Position numbers and translations under genes: made by a program
The notes under the pieces: model-generated
The model's database searches: none
The model's input: the letters and a program-made list of their open reading frames with translations, nothing else
Told to the model about the DNA's origin: nothing
Shown: piece after piece, positions 1 to 9,777 of the stretch
Layout of the letters: every line of letters begins with the position of its first letter
Position numbering within the stretch: the stretch's first letter is position 1
Source: Parvicella tangerina
Lineage (GTDB): Bacteria > Bacteroidota > Bacteroidia > Flavobacteriales_D > Parvicellaceae
Direction of reading: 5' to 3'
DNA length: 64,000 bases
Assembly (NCBI RefSeq): GCF_907165195.1
Contig: NZ_OU015584.1
Location: 2,738,978-2,802,977, forward strand

Positions 1-481
1 TAGCACCTGTAACAGGGTCAAACTTAGGAGCAACCGTGATTGTTCCGAAGAAAGACTCTACTCTTTTCTTGAATTCCTCATCAGACTCTCCAGTTTGTTT
101 AATTACCGGGAATCTGAACTGGTCATCATTATATACACCATTCTTGAAGTCATAAAGTGTAATACTACCTTCTTCAGTAGCACCATACTTAATTACATCA
201 AACAAAGACATTCTATCTGAGATCGGCTCTATTGGGTAATAAAGCGGATGATTTTGCTTCTCACGAAGATCGATTGTTCTCCACACTCTCTTCGACCACA
301 TTACATCAGCTTCACGAAGATGCGTGTACTGGATCACTCGTTTGGTTGGAATATGTTCTTGAACATAAACTCCATCCAAAACACCCGATCCCGAACTCAC
401 TCCAGTTGACGGCAACTGCGCAACTGCTGAGATAGACAAAAGAAGTAAGGTGGTGGTTTCAATTAATCTTCTAATCATCAT
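1..481 (-). CDS. gldN: GldN, type IX secretion / gliding protein (3' end outside window)
   Basis: Periplasmic protein that, in the T9SS, forms the outer-membrane-associated ring together with the lipoprotein GldK. Reading back from two consecutive ATG codons (481-476), the translation starts MMIRRLIETTTLLLLSIS, a signal peptide ending near AVAQ. It continues with the family hallmark YTHLREADVMWSKRVWR and then IDLREKQNHPLYYP. About 160 residues are visible and the frame is open to the window edge, so the C-terminal part is missing. The start lies 8 bases after the gldM stop, so it is very likely co-transcribed as the last gene of porP-gldK-gldL-gldM-gldN. The identification rests on motifs and on gene order. 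Confidence 0.93.
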   Translation of the reverse strand, partial: MMIRRLIETTTLLLLSISAVAQLPSTGVSSGSGVLDGVYVQEHIPTKRVIQYTHLREADVMWSKRVWRTIDLREKQNHPLYYPIEPISDRMSLFDVIKYGATEEGSITLYDFKNGVYNDDQFRFPVIKQTGESDEEFKKRVESFFGTITVAPKFDPVTGA

Positions 482-489
482 GTTTCTTT

Positions 490-2250
490 TTAGTTTAATA
501 CAAACCCTAACGCTCCAATTGGAACTTCTCCGTTAGGACCTTTTGCTCTAATATTACTAAACGTAAGTGAAGAACCTTTATTCATTGTTTTAAGAGCAGC
601 CTTCATCTCCCCAGTCATTTGGTTAGAGTTAGACTTCAATTTACCAACTTTTCCTCCCTTCACAACGATCATTTCAAAGCTACTCACCGTATACTTGATA
701 TCAAGTGGTGATCCACTAAGATCCGCAAAGATCGGAGGTCCTTGTCTTGCAACAACTGTAGAGATGGAACTTGACTCAATTCCTTTTCCTCCAAATTGTG
801 GAGTTGGTTTCGGAAGTGGGTAAACCCTAAACTCTTCTTTTGTCAACTGAACAGTTGAACCGTCATCAGCAGTTGCACTTACTGTAATTGTAGCAGCTGA
901 TCCAACGCCAACTGTTGGTTTAGCAATATAGAATTCTCCTTCTTTCTTGATAGAACATCCTGATCCAGAAACCTTAACCGCTTCTGGTGGGAAACCACCT
1001 GCAGCTACCTGAATCCTGTTGTTCCACCCTTTATACAATACTTTCAAATCGTATGCCGAAACTGCAGCGTTAGGCGAACCTACCGAATACTTAAATGGTT
1101 TGAATGATTTCCATTCCTTACCACTCTTAGTTTCTACAGCAATTTGTCCATAAACAAAGTGATCTCCAACTCCTCCAGCAAGGGTTACATCGTTCTTGCT
1201 AGACTCAATCATGTTCTCTTCAGAATAAGTAGAATCATCCACCCAATATCTGATCTCTGTTGCAGCAGTAGAATCGTATGCTGCGATCATCACTCTCATG
1301 TTAAGAGAATCTCCTTGGTTAATGTAAGCAGTGTTTGCAAAAGAAAGCGGTTCAATCTTGTTAAACTTAAACGGTGGAGCTTGAGATTGCTCACCAAAGT
1401 TTGCCAATGCAACTTTCTCTGCCTGAATCACTTTTGATTTAATGCCGGTGAAGATTGCCGCAGCTGCAGCCATTGGAGCGTGGTCAAACTGTCCAGCCTG
1501 CCAAGGATACTCTTCACCGTGATTATGCACCATTTCAGGTACTGTTAGAATTCTGTAGATCTCCTTGATTGCAGCCTGATCTTCAGGCTTTACGGATTCC
1601 AATGCTGGTTGAAGTGCTTCTAACCAAGTTGTATCTTCATTATTCTCTTTTACTAGTCCTTCTGGTGGAGTAAAAGAATAACTTCCTGTTCCATCTTCTT
1701 TTACTTTATCACCAATCAAGATACAAAGTGAGTCTCTGTAGTTTTCAAGTGTTTCCTTCAATGCTACACCTCTATCATTGATTTTTTTATGGTTATCACC
1801 AACAAATAATCGAGTAGGTACATCGTAGTCATCTTTCTTCTCATAAGGATGCTCATGGTCGTTCAAATCAATAATTGATAAGAAGCCATCTCCTCGGTCT
1901 TCAACCCATTCTCCGGGTTGTCCTTCTGCCAACATTGCATTCGCTTCATTCATGAAGAAATTAGAAGTTCTTCTACACATCGAGTGCACATCCAGTCCTC
2001 TTTGATACCACATTTCAGCTTCTGCTCTTTCTTTGTCACCCAACTCAGGGTTCTTCGCTTTAGCTGCCATGTCATCAATTAACTGTCCGTTAGCATAGAT
2101 CATGTCACGGTTCGCACCATCGATGTTATTGTTTAGCGTTACGAACGCATTAATAACCTCTTTAGATACGTTCATCGCAAGCATGGCCATCAATACCAGA
2201 TACATCAGACCGATCATCTTCTGTCTTGGGGTTTCTTTACCTCCTGCCAT
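490..2250 (-). CDS. gldM: GldM, T9SS / gliding motor subunit
   Basis: Inner-membrane protein with one N-terminal transmembrane helix and a long periplasmic part. With GldL it forms the proton-driven T9SS motor that contacts the GldK/GldN ring. The N-terminus MAGGKETPRQKMIGLMYLVL is the typical cytoplasmic tail and helix. The C-terminal beta-rich domains include the segment ending VYPLPKPTPQFGGKG. At 586 residues it is longer than the roughly 515 usual for GldM/PorM. The extra length appears to lie in the first periplasmic domain (about residues 80-260), which carries an acidic, His-rich stretch. It sits between gldL (65 bases upstream) and gldN (8 bases downstream). Confidence 0.95.
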   Translation of the reverse strand: MAGGKETPRQKMIGLMYLVLMAMLAMNVSKEVINAFVTLNNNIDGANRDMIYANGQLIDDMAAKAKNPELGDKERAEAEMWYQRGLDVHSMCRRTSNFFMNEANAMLAEGQPGEWVEDRGDGFLSIIDLNDHEHPYEKKDDYDVPTRLFVGDNHKKINDRGVALKETLENYRDSLCILIGDKVKEDGTGSYSFTPPEGLVKENNEDTTWLEALQPALESVKPEDQAAIKEIYRILTVPEMVHNHGEEYPWQAGQFDHAPMAAAAAIFTGIKSKVIQAEKVALANFGEQSQAPPFKFNKIEPLSFANTAYINQGDSLNMRVMIAAYDSTAATEIRYWVDDSTYSEENMIESSKNDVTLAGGVGDHFVYGQIAVETKSGKEWKSFKPFKYSVGSPNAAVSAYDLKVLYKGWNNRIQVAAGGFPPEAVKVSGSGCSIKKEGEFYIAKPTVGVGSAATITVSATADDGSTVQLTKEEFRVYPLPKPTPQFGGKGIESSSISTVVARQGPPIFADLSGSPLDIKYTVSSFEMIVVKGGKVGKLKSNSNQMTGEMKAALKTMNKGSSLTFSNIRAKGPNGEVPIGALGFVLN

Positions 2251-2315
2251 AGTTAATTAAATTTAAATGATTAAAAATTGTAATTCGTGAATTAATACAG
2301 TTACCTAATTAACCA

Positions 2316-3149
2316 TTAAGCATTAACATTCATAGCATTCAGCATGTTACCGTAAACAGTATTCAATGCCGTTAAGTTTTTACTTAATTCAGCCATAGTT
2401 TCTTTGTACTTCTTAGTATCATCTAATGACGAGTGTAAGTTTGTCATCAATTCAGTGATACCACCGTACATTTGCTCTGTTGCATTCAAGTGCTCTGTTG
2501 CACCTTTTAATTGCATTTCATAAACATTGTTCAAAGCAGCCAAATTTCCTGACACTTTCGTCATTTGCTCTCCAAACGATGTTCCAGCATCTTCTGTGTT
2601 TGCCAATCCCATTAGCGACTCAGAAGCTTTAGCATAAGCATCAGATAATGCTCCTACTTTAGATGAAGCGGATTGAATGTTTCCAACAAACTCATCTGTA
2701 GCAGCCGTTGCTTTAGATAGATCACCCATCCCGGATGCCGTTGAAGATAAACTTCTTAATCCATCTCCAAGAGACTGAATTAATTCAGGTTCAATTTTAG
2801 CCTCAGCCAACATTGAATCCAGTTGTTCAACAACAGAAAGGTCATCTCCTTCTTCGATTTCTTCAAGGTCTTCAACCTCTGGTAACGCATCGTGTGTATC
2901 CTGTGCATGTCCCATTGCCAGTTCAGGATATACCAACGTCCAATCTACCTCCTCGTGTAACGGCTCAAATGCCGAGATAAAGAAGATCGCTGCCTCTGTT
3001 AACAGACCTACGATCAACATAATGTTTGCACCTGGTAAGTGCAAAATTTTAAATAATGCTCCAACGATTACAATTGCACCACCCCATCCGTATACGAACT
3101 TCATGATGTTTTTAAATCGCTTACTTGCGAAAAATCCATTTCCACTCAT
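2316..3149 (-). CDS. gldL: GldL, T9SS / gliding motor subunit
   Basis: Inner-membrane stator-like subunit. In known GldL proteins two transmembrane helices assemble as a pentamer around GldM helices and carry protons. Two N-terminal helices are visible (about residues 20-37 and 41-61). The conserved acidic residue lies in the second helix (Glu52, within GLLTEAAIFF), with Glu62 just after it, and FKILHLPGANIM joins the helices. The cytoplasmic remainder contains two similar stretches ending in NLAALNNVYEMQL and NLTALNTVYGNML. At 277 residues it is longer than the Flavobacterium protein and nearer in size to PorL. It lies between gldK and gldM. Confidence 0.95.
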   Translation of the reverse strand: MSGNGFFASKRFKNIMKFVYGWGGAIVIVGALFKILHLPGANIMLIVGLLTEAAIFFISAFEPLHEEVDWTLVYPELAMGHAQDTHDALPEVEDLEEIEEGDDLSVVEQLDSMLAEAKIEPELIQSLGDGLRSLSSTASGMGDLSKATAATDEFVGNIQSASSKVGALSDAYAKASESLMGLANTEDAGTSFGEQMTKVSGNLAALNNVYEMQLKGATEHLNATEQMYGGITELMTNLHSSLDDTKKYKETMAELSKNLTALNTVYGNMLNAMNVNA

Positions 3150-3229
3150 TTTTCCTTGCTTTTTAAGTTAGACAATTATTATTTGATTTTACTGATTTGC
3201 TTCATTGATATCAAAGAAGGGGTGAACTA

Positions 3230-4720
3230 TTAAAGTCCTCCCTCATCTTTATTCGGTCCACCTCTTCCTAAGTAAGACATAACACTTCTATAGCCTACGT
3301 AAGACTTAGCTGAATCTTGATATTCATAAGTTCTAGTACCCGTTTGCAGGTAGTATCCAATATCTTTCCAAGAACCTCCTCTAATTACTTTACGTTTCAT
3401 GGAAGGCGGATCATGATCTAATGCATTATACGTATACTGAGGGTTAAGGTCATGAGAAAACTCATAAACTGATTCATCATAAGCAGTACTACACCACTCA
3501 GCCACGTTACCAGCCATACAATAAAGACCGTAATCATTAGGGTGATAAGATGTAACCTCCACCGTGTGGAAACCTCCGTCCTCCATGTATCTACCTCTCA
3601 TAGGTTTGAAGTTCCCCAAGAAACAACCTCTCGAGTTTCTAATGTAAGGACCTCCCCACGGATACGGACTTAAGTCAAGTCCACCTCTTGCGGCATATTC
3701 CCACTCAGCTTCTGTAGGTAGTCTAAAGTCCTGAACATAAGTATCCCATTGGGCTGCTCTCCAAGTATTTAAGAGCTGCGTTCTCCAAACATTAAAGGCA
3801 TTTGCCTGCTGCCAGGTAACCCCAACGACTGGATAGTTATCATAAGCCACATGCCAGAAGTACATATTCGTCATTGGCTCATTAAAACTGTAGGTAAAAT
3901 CATGAATCCAGCACAACGTATCAGGATACACATTAATTATTTCTTTGATAATGAAACGAGACCTGTCCTCATGTCCTCTGATAGCATTATTCTGACCTTT
4001 GGAGTTTCTATAACCTAAATCAAGGTCTCTACCTCGTTGAACCGTTGGATCCTGAGGAAACGGCAAATAACCATTCTTCATTTCCGTACGATGATCTGGG
4101 TGTTCATCATTCTCATAAGCTTCATTAGATATTTTTTTAACAAGTGGTCTACCTTTAACAGCAGCCTCCTTCATATCTATCCAATAGTATTCGAACATCA
4201 ACTCTCTGGTGTCAATCTCCAATCTACCATAGAACCGGTCTGAGGGATTTAAGAACATTGAAGCTAAGAAAGGAAACTGCTCATTGTCTAGATGCTTTCT
4301 GTAATCTAGCTTCGTCCTCCAATCAAGAACCCACTCTTCCACGTCTTTTTCTTGTAACTCGTCATCATAAGTTGGTAGCAACCATCCATCTTCACCCATT
4401 TCCTCTCCGAGGATTCTACGTGCAATGGAATCTCTAACCCAGTATACAAACTGACGATATTCGTTGTTTGAAATCTCCGTTTGGTCCATGTAGAAAGCTT
4501 GAACCGAAACCGTTTTCATACGAGTATACTCACCCCAAGGGACATCCTGGTCACTTTGCCCCATTTGGAATCCTCCAGCTGGAATATAAAGCATTCCATA
4601 CAAATCTGGATGGTACCAGGCTCTTCTTCCAAGAACTCCAACGAGCTCTCCTCGAGAACCATCAGCACAACTTCCCAAGGCAAGTAAGGCGAATAAGAAT
4701 AAATACAACAACTTTTTCAT
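3230..4720 (-). CDS. gldK: GldK, T9SS / gliding ring lipoprotein
   Basis: Outer-membrane lipoprotein that forms the periplasmic T9SS ring with GldN. The N-terminus MKKLLYLFLFALLALGSC is a lipoprotein signal with the lipidated Cys at residue 18. The remainder is a formylglycine-generating-enzyme (SUMF1)-like fold, recognised from FQMGQSDQDVPWGEY near the start and RLPTEAEWEYAARGG, MAGNVAEWC and KVIRGGSWKD near the end. GldK proteins use this fold structurally, and catalysis is not implied. Length is 496 residues. It follows the PorP/SprF-like gene by 123 bases and precedes gldL by 80 bases. Confidence 0.95.
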   Translation of the reverse strand: MKKLLYLFLFALLALGSCADGSRGELVGVLGRRAWYHPDLYGMLYIPAGGFQMGQSDQDVPWGEYTRMKTVSVQAFYMDQTEISNNEYRQFVYWVRDSIARRILGEEMGEDGWLLPTYDDELQEKDVEEWVLDWRTKLDYRKHLDNEQFPFLASMFLNPSDRFYGRLEIDTRELMFEYYWIDMKEAAVKGRPLVKKISNEAYENDEHPDHRTEMKNGYLPFPQDPTVQRGRDLDLGYRNSKGQNNAIRGHEDRSRFIIKEIINVYPDTLCWIHDFTYSFNEPMTNMYFWHVAYDNYPVVGVTWQQANAFNVWRTQLLNTWRAAQWDTYVQDFRLPTEAEWEYAARGGLDLSPYPWGGPYIRNSRGCFLGNFKPMRGRYMEDGGFHTVEVTSYHPNDYGLYCMAGNVAEWCSTAYDESVYEFSHDLNPQYTYNALDHDPPSMKRKVIRGGSWKDIGYYLQTGTRTYEYQDSAKSYVGYRSVMSYLGRGGPNKDEGGL

Positions 4721-4843
4721 GCTACCTTTTTTAATTTAACTTCATCATTTACATAAAAGCCACTTTTAACAACTACCCGATGGCTTTGGTCTGCTTATAA
4801 CGGAGCTAAATGATTTTGGTTTCAATTATTAAAACTTTTTTGT

Positions 4844-5770
4844 TTATAAGAATCTTGGATTCTTTGATTTCTGTATTACTGGTGGTTTCTCTAAGCTAAA
4901 GCAATAGTTCAACATGATATCATGCGATCCTTTACTATAACCGCTCAATTGCGAAGTGGTTACATCATAAGCATAACCAATTCTCAATAATCCGTCTCCG
5001 ATCTTAGTTTGGTAACCCAACATAGGAGCTATTGCATCCGAGAGTCTATAAGAAACTCCAGCCCAAACCATATCTCTAAACAAAACGTTTACATTTAGAT
5101 CAATTTGCGTTGATTTAGCATCAGTTTTAGCAAGAATAGACGGTCTCAACACCCAATCTGGATTAATCTGATACTTATACCCTGCCGTAACCCAATAGTG
5201 ATGAACATTCTGAAGATTTAGTTGATCCATATCAAACTGACCTAAATGTGTCGCACTAATCCCCATGTACAATTGGTTTGTTCTATAGAACACCCCGAAA
5301 TTAATATCTGGAACTAAATCACTACCATTGTTAGACGCTATACTAGCATCGTCCCCCCAAGGCGTACCATCTGGAGTAATCCAGTTTGCCTGAATACTCT
5401 TTTGAATGATCCCAGCAGAAACTCCAATACCAAGATCACCAGCACCCAAGCCTAAATGGTATGAATAGGCCAATCTAACGATGTTATTCTTTTCAAAACC
5501 TAACTGATCATTTACATAAGTCAATCCTAAACCTCCTCTAAGAAACTGCACAGGAGCATGCACATTCACCAGCCCAGTTCTAGGGTTTCCTGTAAACTGC
5601 GCCCATTGCTCTCTAAACAATGCGGTACCACAAATCGATTTAGTAATTCCAGCATAACCAGGATTAAACGAGAGATTATCGAACATGTAATGCGTGAATT
5701 GATAATCTTGTTGCGCTGTAGCGAACAGCCCTGAACATGCAACAGTTAGTGTAAGTAAAATTTTCTTCAT
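4844..5770 (-). CDS. PorP/SprF-family T9SS outer-membrane protein
   Basis: Predicted outer-membrane beta-barrel of the PorP/SprF family, which anchors the T9SS ring or helps secrete type B CTD proteins. A signal peptide (MKKILLTLTVACSGLFATAQ) is followed by the family opening DYQFTHYMFDNLSFNPGYAG, then by alternating beta-strand-like segments. It ends with a short tail KPPVIQKSKNPRFL. Length is 308 residues. Its position directly upstream of gldKLMN matches the porPKLMN order of Porphyromonas, so it is probably the dedicated PorP. Family members have many paralogues, so I give no symbol. Confidence 0.9.
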   Translation of the reverse strand: MKKILLTLTVACSGLFATAQQDYQFTHYMFDNLSFNPGYAGITKSICGTALFREQWAQFTGNPRTGLVNVHAPVQFLRGGLGLTYVNDQLGFEKNNIVRLAYSYHLGLGAGDLGIGVSAGIIQKSIQANWITPDGTPWGDDASIASNNGSDLVPDINFGVFYRTNQLYMGISATHLGQFDMDQLNLQNVHHYWVTAGYKYQINPDWVLRPSILAKTDAKSTQIDLNVNVLFRDMVWAGVSYRLSDAIAPMLGYQTKIGDGLLRIGYAYDVTTSQLSGYSKGSHDIMLNYCFSLEKPPVIQKSKNPRFL

Positions 5771-5831
5771 AGTTCTGATTATTAATCAGTTAGGTTAAAA
5801 AAACTATAGTTTTCTTCATTTTAATAAGTCG

Positions 5832-5862
5832 TAAAAGTAAACATTATTTTCAATAATTCAAA
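5832..5862 (-). promoter_or_regulatory. Putative promoter of the porP-gldKLMN cluster
   Basis: On the minus strand a TTTG (plus 5859-5862) is followed after 19 bases by TACTTTTA (plus 5832-5839). This is one base away from the Bacteroidota -7 consensus TAnnTTTG, with a correctly spaced -33 element. It would give a leader of about 55 bases before the PorP/SprF-like start. Confidence 0.35.
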
Positions 5863-5935
5863 AATCCTACAAATTTTATTGCAGCTTACTTTTTAGCTTT
5901 TTCTAATTAAGACAATAATAAGTTATTTCTGTGGA

Positions 5936-5962
5936 TTGAGCTGGTAAATATTTTTAATTTTG
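5936..5962 (+). promoter_or_regulatory. Putative promoter of the TetR gene
   Basis: TAATTTTG at 5955-5962 fits the Bacteroidota -7 consensus exactly. A TTG at 5936-5938 lies 16 bases upstream. A TTG codon that could extend the TetR frame (5960) lies inside the -7 box, which argues for the ATG at 5975 as the start and for a very short leader. Confidence 0.5.
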
Positions 5963-5974
5963 TCAATAGACATT

Positions 5975-6583
5975 ATGGGAAGGACACCGGTTAACAAAAA
6001 AAGAGTCACCAATAAAGCTAAACAGGATGAGATTGCTCATCGCCTTGGGCAAGTGTTTTTTGAACATGGGTTTTCAAACACTTCAACGGAGGAATTATGT
6101 GACATCGCAAAAAAATCAAAAGCAACTATTTACAAGTATTTCCAATCAAAGGAGGAAATCATCACTTATATCACCAATGAGAAACTGAGTGAGATCGAGC
6201 GCTTTCAAGTTTTCTTGTTTGCTGAAGAACTATCTTTCTCGGAGCGCTACAAGAAAGCTGTAATGCTAGTTATAGAGGCTTTCGAGGGAATTTCACATTA
6301 TTTCCTTACGGACCTTAAGAATGACTACCCTGAGTTATTTGAGGCGCTAGCTACACTAAAGAATTTCAGCATTGCGCTTTTAGAAGATTTCTACGCCAAA
6401 GGTGTGAAAGCTGGAGCTTTTAGAAATATAGATCCGAAACTACTTGCCGCAAACGATGACCTGTTTTTTACCGCCATTCTGGAAACGGAATTTCTAAGCG
6501 ACAAATCTTTTTCCATACACGAACTTTTTGAAAGTTACTTTAATGCTCGTTTTAAAGGAATTCTTAAAAACAATAGTAAGTGA
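5975..6583 (+). CDS. TetR/AcrR-family transcriptional regulator
   Basis: DNA-binding repressor-type protein of about 202 residues. The N-terminal helix-turn-helix domain is clear: QDEIAHRLGQVFFEHGFSNT, then STEELCDIAKKSKATIYKYF, with KATIYKYFQSKEEI as the recognition-helix signature. The C-terminal part is a helical ligand-binding domain of unknown specificity. The ATG at 5975 is preferred over an upstream TTG because that TTG lies inside the putative -7 box. The stop overlaps the GTG start of the next gene by 4 bases (GTGA), so the two are translationally coupled. The regulator probably controls this pair, but the ligand cannot be inferred. Confidence 0.9.
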   Translation: MGRTPVNKKRVTNKAKQDEIAHRLGQVFFEHGFSNTSTEELCDIAKKSKATIYKYFQSKEEIITYITNEKLSEIERFQVFLFAEELSFSERYKKAVMLVIEAFEGISHYFLTDLKNDYPELFEALATLKNFSIALLEDFYAKGVKAGAFRNIDPKLLAANDDLFFTAILETEFLSDKSFSIHELFESYFNARFKGILKNNSK

Positions 6584-7449
6584 AGATCTTACGCTTAATC
6601 GCTCTACTTACAATCCCTGCAATTAGCTTCTCACAGAATGAACTAAAGATTCTGAGTTGGAATCTTCATTTGTTGCCAGCACCAGTTTATGCCAAAAGTA
6701 AAAAAAGGCTAAGAGTGGATTCAATTATTAAGCACCTCACCAAATCAGACACCACTATCGACCTTCTTTTATTTCAGGAAGTATTTCACCAAGGTTGTAG
6801 AAAACGATTAATCAAAGGGCTAGAAAACCTATACCCTTACCACACTCCTGTTGTAAACCCTGCTAAAGGAAGGTTATTCAAAACGAACAGCGGTTTGATC
6901 ATATTCTCAAAAACGCCTTTTGTTCAGATGAAATCTATCCGCTATGAAGAGTGTAGCGGAAGCGACTGTATGGCCTTCAAAGGGGCTCAGTTCATCCACA
7001 CGGTATGGAATAATGTTCCTTTGTTTGTTGTGAACACTCACTTGAACAGCCAGCCTCCAAGATCGATTGCACTTGAACAGACTAGAAAAATAATTAAGGA
7101 ATTGATCGTGCCTATTGGCAACACCAAAGTCCCCATCATCCTAGGTGGAGATTTTAACATCAACTATTCTGACACAACTAACTATAATGCACTCATTTCT
7201 ATTCTAGGATCCAGCAACCAGAAGCATTTAGATCTCACACAATCAGATCAACCACAAGAATTGGAAAGCACGCTAGATTACCTTTTCGTTTACCATGACC
7301 AACTCTCAGAACACTTTACACTTGAAAGTGTCCATAAGATACAAATAGGCCCCTCCTGGAGGCCTTCTGATGGCAAAAAGGTTTATGGTAAAACGGTTGG
7401 TTTTTCTGATCATCATGCGGTTATTATGCGTCTAAAATATATTCCATAA
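6580..7449 (+). CDS. Secreted endonuclease/exonuclease/phosphatase-family phosphodiesterase, sphingomyelinase-like
   Basis: Exported metal-dependent phosphodiesterase of 289 residues. The signal peptide ends near AISFSQ. The EEP-fold motifs are present in order: KILSWNLHLLP, LLLFQEVFH (metal-binding Glu), NTHLNSQ, ILGGDFNINYSD and the C-terminal catalytic His in VGFSDHHAVIMRL. The stretch CSGSDCMAFKGAQ resembles the segment before the beta-sandwich core in bacterial sphingomyelinase C proteins, so a phospholipid substrate is more likely than DNA. This is an inference. The start is GTG, overlapping the TetR stop. A strong hairpin follows the stop. Confidence 0.82.
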   Translation: MKILRLIALLTIPAISFSQNELKILSWNLHLLPAPVYAKSKKRLRVDSIIKHLTKSDTTIDLLLFQEVFHQGCRKRLIKGLENLYPYHTPVVNPAKGRLFKTNSGLIIFSKTPFVQMKSIRYEECSGSDCMAFKGAQFIHTVWNNVPLFVVNTHLNSQPPRSIALEQTRKIIKELIVPIGNTKVPIILGGDFNINYSDTTNYNALISILGSSNQKHLDLTQSDQPQELESTLDYLFVYHDQLSEHFTLESVHKIQIGPSWRPSDGKKVYGKTVGFSDHHAVIMRLKYIP

Positions 7450-7452
7450 AAA

Positions 7453-7492
7453 AGACGCCTCAAACTGCACATAAACAGTTAAAGAGGCGTCT
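7453..7492. terminator. Bidirectional hairpin terminator
   Basis: A perfect 9-bp outer stem, AGACGCCTC (7453-7461) with GAGGCGTCT (7484-7492), has an inner AACTG/CAGTT pairing. It lies between the convergent phosphodiesterase and pnp genes and can serve both strands. Neither side has a long T-tract. Confidence 0.7.
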
Positions 7493-7514
7493 CTAAGAAT
7501 TATCTACAACCGAA

Positions 7515-9686
7515 TTACTTCGATTCTTCAGCCTTCTCTGGCTTGGGTTTTCTTTCTGGTTTAGGAAGTAGTGCTTTTCTTGAAATCTTATACTTTCCAG
7601 ATTTAGGATCTTTGCCAATCACTTTGATCTCAATCTCCTGTCCTTCTTTCAAGTAATCTTCAACTTTGTCTACTCTCTCCCATGCAATCTCAGAAACATG
7701 AAGAAGCCCATCAGTTCCTGGAACAATTTCACAGAACGCACCAAATGCAACAATGTTCTTCACTTTCCCCATATAGGTCTCTCCTACTTCAGCAACTGGC
7801 GGATAAGCAATCAAATTGATCTGACGTTTCGCCTCTTCCATCCCTGCTTTGTTATCTGCAAAGATTTCAACGATACCATTACCATTTTCCAACTCGTCAA
7901 TTGAGATAGTTGTTCCTGTTTCAGCTTGAAGCGCTTGAATAGTTTCACCTCCTTTTCCGATGATTCCTCCAATCGCATCTCCTGGAACTTCTATAGTCTC
8001 GATTCTCGGCACATGACCTTTGTAATCTTCACGAGGTGCCGCAATAGTCTCTTCTATCTTGTCTAAGATATGTAGCCTACCTTTTCTAGCTTGCTCTAAA
8101 GCTTGCTCAAGCAAAGAATAATCTAATCCTTCAATCTTGATATCCATTTGACATGCGGTAATACCATCTCTTGTTCCAGTTACTTTAAAGTCCATGTCAC
8201 CTAGGTGATCCTCATCTCCAAGGATATCTGAAAGAACAATAAATTCTTTTGTATCTGCATCAGAGATCAATCCCATTGCAATACCTGAAACTGGTTTCTT
8301 CATTTGAACACCTCCATCTAACAAGGCGAGTGTACCAGCACAAACTGTTGCCATTGAAGACGAACCGTTAGACTCCAGAATCTCAGAAACCAATCTTACG
8401 GTGTAAGGATTCTCTGGTTTACCAGGAATCATATTCTTTAGTGCTCTTAAAGCCAGATTTCCATGACCAACCTCTCTTCTACTCACTCCACGGATTGGTC
8501 TTGCCTCTCCGGTTGAGAATGGTGGAAAGTTGTAGTGAAGCACAAAATTATCTTCTCTCTGGATCAACGCTCCATCTTTTCTCTGTGCATCTAAACTACT
8601 TCCTAACGTAAGTGTTGTCAACGACTGCGTTTCACCTCTTGTGAAGATTGCAGAACCATGTACCTGACCGGGCAAGTAATCCACCTCACACCAGATTGGG
8701 CGAATTTCGTCAAGTTTTCTTCCGTCCAGTCTGATTTTTGTATCAAGCATAGCTCTTCTTACCCCCGCTTTCTGGGTAGCTTTGAAGTATTGACTGATCA
8801 AGAATCCTTTTTCACTAACCTCTTCTTCAGAAAGTGTTGCTACGAACTCTTCTTTAACAGCTCCAAACAACTCCCCTCTTTTTTTCTTATCGGCAAGTCC
8901 TTGCTTAGCAATGTCATAACATCTTTGATAAGCAAAATCATAAATTTTCGCTTTTAGTTCTTCATCGTGAACTTCGTGCGTATATTCTCTTTTTGGATTC
9001 GCTTTTTCCACCTGAGCAGCAACTTCTAATTGCAACTTGATTTGTTCTTTAATCACCACATGAGCTGCTTTGATAGCTTCAAGCATAACTGCTTCAGAAA
9101 CCTCTCCCATCTCACCTTCAACCATATTGATCGAATCGTCTGTTCCAGCTACAATCATATCTAAATCGTTCCCTTCCATTTCATCAAAAGTTGGGTTAAC
9201 GATAAACTCACCATCTTTACGAATCACTCTCACTTCAGAAACTGGCCCATTAAAAGGGATATCACTCACTGCAACAGCCGCAGAAGCCGCTAAACATGCC
9301 AACGCATCTGGCTGGTCTTCTCCATCAGAAGACATCAATTGAATCATCACTTGCGTATCTGCGTGATAATCGTCTGGGAACAACGGACGCATTGCTCTAT
9401 CCACTAAACGCATCGTTAGGATTTCCTCATCAGAAGGTCTAGCCTCTCTTTTAAGAAAACCACCTGGGAACCTTCCGTTTGATGCAAATTTTTCTCTGTA
9501 ATCAATTGTTAGCGGCAAGAAGTCTACATCGTCTTTAGCATCTTTGTTTGAAACAACTGTTGCTAAAAGCATCGTGTCTCCCATTCTAACCACCACAGAA
9601 CCATCCGCCTGCTTAGCTAGTTTTCCAGTTTCAATTGAAACCTCCTTCCCATTTGGAAGGGTCATTTTTTTGTTTACTATATTCAT
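7515..9686 (-). CDS. pnp: Polyribonucleotide nucleotidyltransferase (PNPase)
   Basis: Phosphorolytic 3'-5' exoribonuclease and component of RNA turnover. Length is 723 residues, as usual. Two RNase PH-type domains are visible: the first begins at [20 protein letters not shown], and the second contains [15 protein letters not shown] and [16 protein letters not shown] domain follows ([16 protein letters not shown], about residues 560-610), then an S1 domain ([18 protein letters not shown], about 630-700) and a short Lys/Pro/Glu tail. It lies downstream of rpsO as in many bacteria, but a strong terminator separates the two genes. Confidence 0.97.
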   Translation of the reverse strand: MNIVNKKMTLPNGKEVSIETGKLAKQADGSVVVRMGDTMLLATVVSNKDAKDDVDFLPLTIDYREKFASNGRFPGGFLKREARPSDEEILTMRLVDRAMRPLFPDDYHADTQVMIQLMSSDGEDQPDALACLAASAAVAVSDIPFNGPVSEVRVIRKDGEFIVNPTFDEMEGNDLDMIVAGTDDSINMVEGEMGEVSEAVMLEAIKAAHVVIKEQIKLQLEVAAQVEKANPKREYTHEVHDEELKAKIYDFAYQRCYDIAKQGLADKKKRGELFGAVKEEFVATLSEEEVSEKGFLISQYFKATQKAGVRRAMLDTKIRLDGRKLDEIRPIWCEVDYLPGQVHGSAIFTRGETQSLTTLTLGSSLDAQRKDGALIQREDNFVLHYNFPPFSTGEARPIRGVSRREVGHGNLALRALKNMIPGKPENPYTVRLVSEILESNGSSSMATVCAGTLALLDGGVQMKKPVSGIAMGLISDADTKEFIVLSDILGDEDHLGDMDFKVTGTRDGITACQMDIKIEGLDYSLLEQALEQARKGRLHILDKIEETIAAPREDYKGHVPRIETIEVPGDAIGGIIGKGGETIQALQAETGTTISIDELENGNGIVEIFADNKAGMEEAKRQINLIAYPPVAEVGETYMGKVKNIVAFGAFCEIVPGTDGLLHVSEIAWERVDKVEDYLKEGQEIEIKVIGKDPKSGKYKISRKALLPKPERKPKPEKAEESK

Positions 9687-9777
9687 TGTGTGTTTTATTT
9701 CGTCTTCCTTAATTCTTCTGGGGAAGACCTGTTATTTATTCATTTTCTATTCTCATTTTTTCACTTCAGTATAAAGC

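Noticed and set aside
232-435. 67-residue plus-strand open frame at the left end
   Set aside because: It is antisense to the clearly recognisable gldN coding sequence.
4745-4800. Weak hairpin AAAGCCA/TGGCTTT between the PorP/SprF-like gene and gldK as a terminator
   Set aside because: The loop is long and the T-tract is only four bases, and the genes are expected to be co-transcribed; at most a weak attenuator.
5960-5974. TTG start extending the TetR protein by five residues
   Set aside because: The TTG is inside a perfect TAnnTTTG promoter box, so it would not be in the mRNA.
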